DNA from: Duganella margarita
Lineage (GTDB): Bacteria > Pseudomonadota > Gammaproteobacteria > Burkholderiales > Burkholderiaceae_D
Assembly (NCBI RefSeq): GCF_009857535.1
Contig: NZ_WWCS01000003.1
Span: 1-64,000, forward strand
DNA length: 64,000 bases
Direction: 5' to 3'
This document shows positions 54,001 through 64,000 of the stretch, piece by piece; within the stretch, counting starts at the first letter, position 1, and each line of letters begins with the position of its first letter. The notes beneath the pieces were generated by a model. It saw nothing but the letters and a program-made list of their open reading frames with translations, was not told the DNA's origin and did no database searches. Made by a program: the position numbers and the translations under genes.

Positions 54001-54242
54001 GTCCCGGCACCGCCAAGGGCGTGATTTTCATGACACTGGAAGATGAAACCGGCAGCGTCAACGTCATTATCTGGCCAACGCTGTTGGAGCAGCAGCGGCG
54101 CGAAGTGCTGAGTGCGCCGCTGCTGGGAGTGTATGGAGTGTGGCAACAGGAGGGCATGGTGCGCCACCTGGTTGCCAAGCGGCTGGTCGACATGTCCCAC
54201 CTGCTGGGCAGGCTGCCGACCACCAGCCGCGATTTTTGCTAA
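51081..54242 (+). CDS. dnaE2: Error-prone DNA polymerase DnaE2
   Basis: A 1053-residue C-family polymerase, shorter than replicative DnaE (about 1160). It has an N-terminal PHP domain ([19 protein letters not shown]), palm motifs [14 protein letters not shown] and [16 protein letters not shown], and a C-terminal OB domain ([24 protein letters not shown]). It performs damage-induced mutagenic synthesis with ImuA and ImuB. In many bacteria the three genes are contiguous; here dnaE2 is 21 kb from imuAB. The central third looks somewhat less GC-rich than the ends. Confidence 0.95.
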   Translation: [1053 protein letters not shown]

Positions 54243-54419
54243 TTAACGGTTTCTACGCCGCAAATGTACCGCCACCATGGATTCCTGCCCGTCGTCCCAA
54301 CTGCTAAGCATGACGGGACTGCTGCCCCGCAGCCGCTTTGGGCGGCCCAGGTAGTTGCGATACAGCCAGTGACCGGCCACGCCGGCAATGCCGGCCAGCA
54401 CCAGGATGGCGGCAAACAT
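54243..54419 (-). CDS. Small single-pass membrane protein
   Basis: A 58-residue protein, MFAAILVLAGIAGVAGHWLY then a basic tail. One membrane helix (about 2-20). Its ATG shares a base with the stop of the PRC-barrel gene (TAATG), a classic translational-coupling arrangement that supports it as real. Stop codon abuts that of dnaE2. Function unknown. Confidence 0.6.
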   Translation of the reverse strand: MFAAILVLAGIAGVAGHWLYRNYLGRPKRLRGSSPVMLSSWDDGQESMVAVHLRRRNR

Positions 54420-54841
54420 TAGCGCACCCCTGGACGGGTATCCCCGCCGATGCCGTAGTAGTTGTGGACCTGGCTGGCCCAGGTCTGGTTGGCCATGTCG
54501 GGCCAGTTGTCTTTGTCAAAGCCCGGCGCCGCCTCGATGCGTTCCTTGTCGAGGTTGAGCGTGAAGCGTTTGTTGACGGTGTCCAGCGTCAGTGCTTCCC
54601 ACGGCACGGCAAACAGTTTTTCGCCGATGGTCAGCACGCCGCCCGAGGACATCACCGCGTAGGCGATTTTACCGGTGCGCATGTCGAGCATGATTTCCTT
54701 GATCTCGCCCAGGTGCTCGTTTTGCAGGTTGTGGACATGGTCGCCGATCAACGTGTCAGCGCCCATCAGTTCAGGGCCAGGACCCTTATGGCCGTTGTCC
54801 ACATACATGCCATATTGATCACGATCTTCGTAGCTCATCAT
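54419..54841 (-). CDS. PRC-barrel domain protein
   Basis: A 140-residue soluble protein with one PRC-barrel domain (about 28-95, GADTLIGDHVHNLQNEHLGEIKEIMLDMRTGKIAYAVMS). It ends in a short tail with WASQVHNYYG. PRC-barrel proteins bind RNA or other proteins and are often stress-related. AAAGGAG precedes two adjacent ATGs (54841 and 54838); either could be used. Coupled to the following small membrane-protein gene. Confidence 0.85.
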   Translation of the reverse strand: MMSYEDRDQYGMYVDNGHKGPGPELMGADTLIGDHVHNLQNEHLGEIKEIMLDMRTGKIAYAVMSSGGVLTIGEKLFAVPWEALTLDTVNKRFTLNLDKERIEAAPGFDKDNWPDMANQTWASQVHNYYGIGGDTRPGVR

Positions 54842-54904
54842 GAATCTCCTTTAACTATTGAGCGTTCAGTTTGTGCTTTTTGACATGCCGAGTCTGTACG
54901 CTGA

Positions 54905-57483
<2,579 letters not shown>

Positions 57484-57489
57484 GCAGTT

Positions 57490-57569
57490 CGTCATTCCCG
57501 CGCTGGCGGGAATCCATGCCGCGCGGCCCGTCTTGCGAAGTATGGATTCCCGCTGTTGCGGGAATGACG
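57490..57569. repeat. Dispersed inverted repeat, copy 5
   Basis: Arms CGTCATTCCCGCGCTGGCGG... and ...ATGGATTCCCGCTGTTGCGG, the same layout as copy 1. It lies between kdsA and eno, right before the eno promoter region. Confidence 0.85.
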
Positions 57570-57590
57570 CGGAGTTCCGGTGTGAAGAAT

Positions 57591-57619
57591 TTAGCAATCT
57601 TGTCTGCACCGGGTACAAT
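57591..57619 (+). promoter_or_regulatory. Candidate sigma-70 promoter of eno
   Basis: TTAGCA (57591-57596), 17-bp spacer, TACAAT (57614-57619). About 75 bp upstream of the eno start. Confidence 0.45.
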
Positions 57620-57651
57620 TCCCGTTATCCTTGACCTCGCAACGCGCGTAA

Positions 57652-58977
<1,326 letters not shown>

Positions 58978-58987
58978 TTAAGCAAGC

Positions 58988-59010
58988 GCGGCCGGAGCAA
59001 GTCCGGCCGC
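58988..59010 (+). terminator. Hairpin between eno and ftsB
   Basis: GCGGCCGGA (58988-58996), GCAAG loop, TCCGGCCGC (59002-59010). No T-tract follows and ftsB starts 10 bp later, so it may be a leaky terminator or an mRNA-stability element. Confidence 0.5.
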
Positions 59011-59019
59011 ATTCACCTC

Positions 59020-59355
59020 ATGCGCCTGATTACGCTCGGACTGGCTTTCCTGCTGCTGTTGATCCAGTACCCGCTATGGCTGGGGAAGGGCGGCTGGCTG
59101 CGCGTCAAGGATTTCGAGACGCAGGTCGACGCGGCGCACAAGAAGAACGCCGAACTGCTGGCGCGTAACGCCAAGCTCGACTCCGAAGTGCGCGACCTGA
59201 AGGACGGCACCGGCGCGGTCGAAGAACGGGCCCGCTACGAGCTCAGCATGATCAAGCAGAACGAGATCTTCATCCAGATCGTCGGCAAGGACCAGGCTGC
59301 GGCACTCGCACCGCTGGCGCCCAAGCCGGCGGCATCCACTCCTCCTCATCCCTGA
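59020..59355 (+). CDS. ftsB: Cell division protein FtsB
   Basis: A 111-residue bitopic protein of the divisome FtsQLB complex. One membrane helix (about 4-22) is followed by a periplasmic coiled coil (about 30-70, with [20 protein letters not shown]) and the conserved [17 protein letters not shown]. The proline/alanine-rich tail is longer than in E. coli FtsB. Normal position after eno. Confidence 0.94.
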   Translation: MRLITLGLAFLLLLIQYPLWLGKGGWLRVKDFETQVDAAHKKNAELLARNAKLDSEVRDLKDGTGAVEERARYELSMIKQNEIFIQIVGKDQAAALAPLAPKPAASTPPHP

Positions 59356-59360
59356 CCCCA

Positions 59361-60176
59361 ATGACGCTGCGCGCTGGCATATCGTTGATGTTGCTTGCCG
59401 CTGTGGCTGCTACCGCTATCATGGCCGCGCCGCTGGTGCGGGCGGCTGATTGCATTCCCATCCGTGTCGGCTATATGGACCAGAACCGTCCGCCATACTG
59501 GCTGGGCGACGGCGACAAGGTGCCCGATCCGCCCGGCGCGGCGGTCGACCTGATTCACGACGCCGTGCTGGGCGCCGGCTTCGGCTGCACGCCGGTGTGG
59601 GTGCGGCTGCCGGCGGCTCGCATCAAGGTGGCGCTGGCGGCCGGCGATATCGACCTGGCGCCGCTGGGCGAGATGAGCTTTTATCCGGCCGAAATCGCCA
59701 TCCCCCGCGACAAGGCCGGCAATATCGATTTGAACCGTGCGCTGCACAATCAGGTGCTGGTGCTGGTGCGCGCGCGCGACAAGGTGCCGCCCAGCACCAA
59801 CCCGATGCAATACTTCAAGGACAAGACGCTCGGCATCCCGATGGGCAACAGCTACGCGCCGCGCCTGCGCGAGGCCGGCCTGAGGCTGGACGACGGCGCC
59901 CGCGATCTCGACCGCAATATCGAAAAACTGCGGCTGGGGCGGGTGGACGGCGTGGTGGTGGCGGCGGTGACGCCGAAACACCTCAAGCAGACGCTGGCCA
60001 AGTACAAAGGCGAGATCGTGCAACTGCCGCAGGCGCTGCTCAACATCCGCCTGTGGCTGGCGTTCAACGACAGCTTCTACCACGCCCATCCGCAGCAGGC
60101 CGAAGCCTTGTGGACCTGGCTGGACACCAATCGCGGCCGCCTCGGCTACGTCATGCAACGCTACCAGAAGGACTAA
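59361..60176 (+). CDS. Periplasmic solute-binding-like protein, paralogue A
   Basis: A 271-residue exported protein with signal peptide (ending VRAAD) and a type II periplasmic binding fold like amino-acid ABC binding proteins (SBP_bac_3). Conserved start IRVGYMDQNRPPYWLG and two early cysteines (ADC, GFGC) that could form a disulfide. It is the same length as, and clearly related to, the protein at 63021. No ABC permease or ATPase gene is adjacent, so it may be an orphan sensor or a binding protein for a distant transporter. 5 bp after ftsB. Confidence 0.82.
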   Translation: MTLRAGISLMLLAAVAATAIMAAPLVRAADCIPIRVGYMDQNRPPYWLGDGDKVPDPPGAAVDLIHDAVLGAGFGCTPVWVRLPAARIKVALAAGDIDLAPLGEMSFYPAEIAIPRDKAGNIDLNRALHNQVLVLVRARDKVPPSTNPMQYFKDKTLGIPMGNSYAPRLREAGLRLDDGARDLDRNIEKLRLGRVDGVVVAAVTPKHLKQTLAKYKGEIVQLPQALLNIRLWLAFNDSFYHAHPQQAEALWTWLDTNRGRLGYVMQRYQKD

Positions 60177-60179
60177 GCC

Positions 60180-60560
60180 ATGCAGCACATTAGCGCGATC
60201 AGCTTGTTTGTGGAAGACCTGCCCGCCGCCAGGGCGTTTTACCTGGATGTGTTTGGCGTGCCGGTTGAATACGAGGACGACCACTGCACCGTCGTCAAAT
60301 TCGACAACGTGCTGATCAACCTGCTGCAGATCGCCCATGCGCCGGAGATCGTGGCGCCGGCCGTCGTCGCCACGCGCGATACCGGCTCGCGCTTCCAGCT
60401 CAGCATCTGGGTGGCGGATGTGCAGGCGGTTTTCGAGCGCCTGCAACAGCGTGGCATTGCACTCAACGGCCCGCTCGATCGGCCATGGGGCCTGCGCACC
60501 ATCAACTTTACCGACCCCGCCGGCCACAGCTGGGAAGTCGGCCAGCAATTGGAACGCTGA
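60180..60560 (+). CDS. VOC-family (glyoxalase/dioxygenase fold) protein
   Basis: A 126-residue single VOC protein. ISLFVEDLPAARAFYLDVFG at the N-terminus and WGLRTINFTDPAGHSWEVGQ at the end give the paired beta-alpha-beta modules. Substrate unknown; this fold includes glyoxalases, bleomycin-resistance proteins and extradiol dioxygenases. It starts 3 bp after the binding-protein gene. Confidence 0.88.
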   Translation: MQHISAISLFVEDLPAARAFYLDVFGVPVEYEDDHCTVVKFDNVLINLLQIAHAPEIVAPAVVATRDTGSRFQLSIWVADVQAVFERLQQRGIALNGPLDRPWGLRTINFTDPAGHSWEVGQQLER

Positions 60561-60611
60561 TCGCTCGTCCTGTCGGATAGAATAAGCTCCCTGGTTTGAT
60601 CCGAGTCTGGT

Positions 60612-61580
60612 TTGAGAGTCTTATTTTTTGTCGCCATGCTGGCGCTGTCCAGCGCAAACGCCGCCGAGCCGGCGCTGTCCGCCGCCGATACCCTGAATGC
60701 CACGCAACGCGCCAAGCCGGTGACGCCGCAGACCGGCGGCCCGAATGTGCTGCGCGCGCAGGTGTTGCTGGACCGCGCGCACTTTTCTCCCGGCGAGATG
60801 GACGCGTCCTACGGCAGCAATATGCACCAGGCAATACGCGGCTTCCAGAAGCTGCACCAATTACCACTGACCGGCAACGTCGACGCCGCCACCTGGCAGG
60901 CGCTGGAGCGCGATGACGCGCCGGTGCTGGCGGTCTACACACTGACCGCGCAGGATGTCGCCGGGCCATATGTGCCGGTGCCGTCCGACATGGCCGGCAA
61001 AGCCAAACTGCCGGCGCTGGGTTACGCCAATCTGGCTGAAGCGCTGGGCGAGCGCTTCCACTGCAGCCCGGAGCTGCTGCGCCGCCTCAATCCCGGCAAG
61101 AAGCTGAACAAGGTGGGCGAACAACTGCTGGTGCCCAATGTCGCCATCATCAAGCCGCTGCCGAAAGCCGCCTCGATCCTGGTCGATGCGAAAGAGGGCA
61201 CGCTGACCCTGCTCGATGCCGGCGGCATGCCATTCGCGCAATTCCCGGCCAGCACCGGCAGCCAGCACGATCCGCTGCCGGAAGGCCGCTGGCAAGTGCG
61301 CGGCGTGGCCACCAATCCCGAATACCGCTACAACCCCAAACTGTTCTGGGACGCCAAGGCCGGCGACACCAAGGCCCGCATCGCGGCCGGACCCAACAAC
61401 CCGGTCGGCCTGGCCTGGATTGACCTGAGCAAAGAGCACTACGGCATCCACGGCACGCCCGAGCCGGGCAAGATCGGCAAGACCCAGTCGCACGGGTGCA
61501 TCCGCCTGACCAACTGGGACGTGATGCAAGTGGTGCGCGCCGTGGCGCGCGGCGCCGCCGTGCTGCTGCAGGCCGGGTGA
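60612..61580 (+). CDS. L,D-transpeptidase with peptidoglycan-binding domain
   Basis: A 322-residue exported protein. The signal peptide MRVLFFVAMLALSSANA requires the TTG codon at 60612; the first ATG (60636) would remove most of it, so TTG is preferred although no strong ribosome binding site is seen. Domains: peptidoglycan-binding type 1 (about 40-98), a LysM-like segment (about 135-180) and YkuD transpeptidase (about 190-320) with GIHGTPEPGKIGKTQSHGCI and catalytic C296. It forms 3-3 crosslinks or attaches proteins to murein. Confidence 0.9.
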   Translation: MRVLFFVAMLALSSANAAEPALSAADTLNATQRAKPVTPQTGGPNVLRAQVLLDRAHFSPGEMDASYGSNMHQAIRGFQKLHQLPLTGNVDAATWQALERDDAPVLAVYTLTAQDVAGPYVPVPSDMAGKAKLPALGYANLAEALGERFHCSPELLRRLNPGKKLNKVGEQLLVPNVAIIKPLPKAASILVDAKEGTLTLLDAGGMPFAQFPASTGSQHDPLPEGRWQVRGVATNPEYRYNPKLFWDAKAGDTKARIAAGPNNPVGLAWIDLSKEHYGIHGTPEPGKIGKTQSHGCIRLTNWDVMQVVRAVARGAAVLLQAG

Positions 61581-61610
61581 TATATTGTTTTCCTCAGTGA
61601 AGGAGAACAT

Positions 61611-62309
61611 GTGAAAACCATAGGACTGATAGGCGGCATGAGCTGGGAATCCACGGTGCCGTACTACCGCGAGGTCAACCAGACCATCAAGCGCGAACTG
61701 GGTGGACTGCATTCCGCCAGGGTGGTGCTGTACAGCGTCGACTTCCATGAGGTCGAACGCTTGCAGCATGCCGGCGACTGGGTCGCGGCCGGCGCCATGA
61801 TGGCCGACGCCGCGCGTCGCGTGCAGGCGGCCGGCGCGGACTTCATCGTATTGTGTACCAACACCATGCACAAGGTCGCGCCGGCGATCGAGGCGGCGGT
61901 GGACATACCGTTGTTCCACATCGCCGACCCGACTGCGCAGGCGATCAAGGACGCCGGCCTGCGCAAGGTTGGCCTGCTCGGCACGCGCTTCACCATGGAG
62001 CAGCCGTTCTACAAGGAGCGCCTGCAGGCGCTGCACGGCCTTGACGTGGTGGTGCCGACACCAGCGGACCGGGAGACCGTTCATCGCATTATCTACGACG
62101 AACTGTGCCTCGGCTCCATCGTCGACGCTTCGCGCGATGCATACCGCCGCATCATCGCCGGGCTGGTGGCCCAAGGCGCGCAAGCGGTCATCCTCGGCTG
62201 CACCGAAATCTCGCTGCTGGTGACGCAGCAGGACGCCAGCGTGCCGCTGTTTGACACCACCGCGATCCACGCCCACGGCGCCGCCTTGTGGGTGCTCGCG
62301 CAAGCTTGA
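61611..62309 (+). CDS. Aspartate/glutamate racemase family protein
   Basis: A 232-residue cofactor-independent racemase. IGLIGGMSWEST begins the fold; the catalytic cysteine pair is C82 (LCTNTMH) and C197 (GCTEI), so both racemising residues are present. A GTG start at 61611 follows AAGGAGAAC at ideal distance. Close to an L,D-transpeptidase gene, D-amino acid supply for peptidoglycan or turnover is plausible but not shown. Confidence 0.92.
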   Translation: MKTIGLIGGMSWESTVPYYREVNQTIKRELGGLHSARVVLYSVDFHEVERLQHAGDWVAAGAMMADAARRVQAAGADFIVLCTNTMHKVAPAIEAAVDIPLFHIADPTAQAIKDAGLRKVGLLGTRFTMEQPFYKERLQALHGLDVVVPTPADRETVHRIIYDELCLGSIVDASRDAYRRIIAGLVAQGAQAVILGCTEISLLVTQQDASVPLFDTTAIHAHGAALWVLAQA

Positions 62310-62372
62310 AACGCAGGCGGCTGGCCGTCGCCGTTATACTCTGCATTTAAGCCTCACCACTATGGAGTCAAC

Positions 62373-63005
62373 ATGAAACTGATCGGTATGCTGGATTCAC
62401 CTTACGTCCGCCGCGTGGCGGTGTCCTTGCAGTTGCTGGGACTGAAGTTCGAGCATCAGTCGCTGTCGGTGTTCAGCACGTTCGAGCAGTTTCGGCAGAT
62501 TAATCCGGTGGTCAAGGCGCCGACCCTGCTCGATGAGGAAGGCAATGCGTTGATGGACTCCACGCTGATCCTGCAATATGCCGAATCCATCGCCCGCCCG
62601 TCGGCACGCCGCACGCCGTCCATGCCGACCGAACTGATGCGCTCGCAGCGCCTGCTGGGCCTGGCGCTGGCGGCCTGCGACAAGGCGGTGCAGCTGGTCT
62701 ACGAACGCCAGCTGCGTCCGGCGGAGAAGCTGCACCAGCCGTGGGCCGACCGCGTCATCCTGCAACTGCGCGCGGCGCTGGACGTGCTGGAAACCGAACA
62801 GCAGCAGCAACCATTGGAAGCCACCAGCGCCGCCATGCCGCCGCCCGGCGTGATGCAGGCCATCACCTGGCACTTCATCCAGCAGATGCTGCCGGACGTG
62901 GTGTCGGCCGCCGATTACCCGGCCTTGGCTGCGTATTCGCGCGAGGCGGAAGCGCTGCCGGAGTTCCGCGCCGCGCCGCACGGCGACAGCACTTACCAAG
63001 GCTGA
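62373..63005 (+). CDS. Glutathione S-transferase family protein
   Basis: A 210-residue GST. The N-terminal thioredoxin fold starts MKLIGMLDSPYVRRVAVSLQ, with a serine in place of the cysteine of some classes, VKAPTLLD (cis-proline) and MDSTLILQYAES (Glu/Asp-Ser pair replaced by DS). The C-terminal helical domain is complete. Substrate unknown. Confidence 0.9.
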   Translation: MKLIGMLDSPYVRRVAVSLQLLGLKFEHQSLSVFSTFEQFRQINPVVKAPTLLDEEGNALMDSTLILQYAESIARPSARRTPSMPTELMRSQRLLGLALAACDKAVQLVYERQLRPAEKLHQPWADRVILQLRAALDVLETEQQQQPLEATSAAMPPPGVMQAITWHFIQQMLPDVVSAADYPALAAYSREAEALPEFRAAPHGDSTYQG

Positions 63006-63020
63006 CTTGTCACACGTATA

Positions 63021-63836
63021 ATGACGTTTTCGTCACGAGTCTTGTCCTGGTTTATGCTGCGCCTTTCGCTTGTCTTTGCCTTGCTGGCCACCTCCGGCGT
63101 CCAGGCCGCCTGTCCGCCGGTACGCATCGGCTATATGGACCAGGACCGGCCGCCTTACTGGCTGGGCAAGGGCGCCGAGGTGCCGGACCCGCCCGGCGTG
63201 GCAGTCGATTACCTGCGCGCTGCTGCTGCCGCCGCGATTCCATGCCCGGTGCAGTTCGTGCGCCTGCCGGCCAACCGCCTGCGCATCGCGCTGCAAACCG
63301 GCGCCATCGACTATTTGCCGATCGAAGAACGCGCCGAGCTGCCGACCGAAGTGACGCTGCCGCGTGACCGTAACGGCGTGCTGGACCGCAGCCGCGCAGT
63401 CCATACCAGCATCATCGTGCTGGTGCGCGCCGCCGACCAGCTGCCGGCCGATACCGTTACGCCACGTTATTTCCAGGGCCGCGTGATTGGCGTGCCGTAC
63501 GGGGCACCGTACGCCGATACGCTGCGCGACGCCGGCATCAAGGTCGACGAGGGCGGACGCGACCTGGAAAGCAATGTCGGCAAGCTCAAGCTCAAGCGCG
63601 TGGACGGCGTGGCGCTGACGGTCGGCGCGGTCAGCGATATGGACCAGGCGATCGCCGAGCGTTACGGCACTGACGTGGTGCGCCTGCGCGTGCCGCTGTT
63701 CAGCAGCAATATCTGGCTGGCCACCAATCCGGCCTACTACACCGCTCACCGCGATCAGGTGGAAGCCGTCTGGACCTGGATGGCTACCCACCAGCAGGAG
63801 CTGAACAGTATGATGGCGAAATACTCCCGCAAATAA
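63021..63836 (+). CDS. Periplasmic solute-binding-like protein, paralogue B
   Basis: A 271-residue exported protein of the same family and length as the product at 59361: VRIGYMDQDRPPYWLGKGAE, PDPPGVAVDYL and the closing QVEAVWTWMATHQ match paralogue A. The signal peptide covers about the first 30 residues. Two early cysteines (AACPP, IPCP) are conserved. No transporter subunits adjoin it. The two copies are separated by four unrelated genes. Confidence 0.82.
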   Translation: MTFSSRVLSWFMLRLSLVFALLATSGVQAACPPVRIGYMDQDRPPYWLGKGAEVPDPPGVAVDYLRAAAAAAIPCPVQFVRLPANRLRIALQTGAIDYLPIEERAELPTEVTLPRDRNGVLDRSRAVHTSIIVLVRAADQLPADTVTPRYFQGRVIGVPYGAPYADTLRDAGIKVDEGGRDLESNVGKLKLKRVDGVALTVGAVSDMDQAIAERYGTDVVRLRVPLFSSNIWLATNPAYYTAHRDQVEAVWTWMATHQQELNSMMAKYSRK

Positions 63837-63847
63837 GGATTTACCGC

Positions 63848-64000
63848 ATGGCAGTCACTTCCTACCTGAACACCACGCCGCAGCTGGGCGAGGGCCTGTA
63901 TCTGCATCCATCGGCGCAAGTGATTGGCGACGTCAGCGTCGGCAAGGATTGCTCGATCTGGTGCAACACGGTGCTGCGTGGCGACGTCAACCGCATCGTC
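63848..64000 (+). CDS. Gamma-carbonic anhydrase family protein (5' part)
   Basis: The first 51 codons lie in the window and run off its end. The translation (LGEGLYLHPSAQVIGDVSVG, SIWCNTVLRGDV) shows the left-handed beta-helix hexapeptide pattern of YrdA/gamma-carbonic anhydrase-like proteins. The metal-ligand histidines would lie beyond the window end. Confidence 0.85.
   Translation, partial: MAVTSYLNTTPQLGEGLYLHPSAQVIGDVSVGKDCSIWCNTVLRGDVNRIV

Overview
The window is a GC-rich (roughly 60-65 percent by eye) chromosomal segment of a betaproteobacterium. Gene content and order (argA/hrpA back to back, pyrG-kdsA-eno-ftsB, edd-eda near zwf-hexR) and protein style point to Burkholderiales, most likely an Oxalobacteraceae member related to Massilia, Duganella or Janthinobacterium. 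This placement is inference from gene order and families. I saw no rRNA, tRNA, CRISPR array, prophage or complete insertion sequence.

Region 1-14 kb is a glucose-catabolism block. On the minus strand lie zwf, hexR, a double-domain KaiC-like ATPase, a stand-alone receiver protein, an EamA transporter and tal, packed like one operon. An MCP-type chemoreceptor follows on the plus strand, then an SMP-30-type lactonase and pgi (minus), and edd-eda (plus). Four matching pseudo-palindromes lie in front of zwf (two), pgi and edd. They are good HexR operator candidates and would put oxidative pentose phosphate entry, the Entner-Doudoroff pathway and pgi under one repressor, together with the unexplained KaiC-like/receiver pair. 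Region 13.7-19 kb is accessory: a small hypothetical gene, a brnTA toxin-antitoxin pair of lower GC, a cytochrome P450 divergent from an AraC regulator, and a receiver/CheC/GGDEF signalling operon.

Region 19-28 kb holds rpiA, yggX, argA, hrpA, a PHB-depolymerase-type esterase and a putative sodium/proton antiporter. Region 28-35 kb holds the SOS mutagenesis genes imuA-imuB with a clear LexA box, a membrane-thioredoxin fusion, two hydrolase/GST type genes and an M61 peptidase. Region 35-41 kb holds a small heat-shock protein with a sigma-32-like promoter, an htrA-response regulator-histidine kinase envelope-stress set, a CoaD-like/HD-domain fusion and a hemerythrin protein.

Region 41-51 kb, mostly minus strand, encodes exported proteins: a Sel1 lipoprotein, a 5'-nucleotidase-like lipoprotein, a DUF3443 lipoprotein with two Asp-Thr/Ser-Gly motifs beside a DUF2844 protein, a TonB-dependent receptor and a PhzF-like protein. 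dnaE2 follows at 51-54 kb with its own LexA box, 21 kb from imuAB. Region 54-64 kb holds a PRC-barrel protein coupled to a tiny membrane protein, the pyrG-kdsA-eno-ftsB housekeeping cluster, two paralogous periplasmic binding-protein genes, an L,D-transpeptidase, an Asp/Glu racemase, a GST and the start of a gamma-carbonic anhydrase gene. A dispersed inverted repeat of the GTCATTCCCGC...GGGAATGAC type occurs between genes three times and, in frame, twice inside hrpA.
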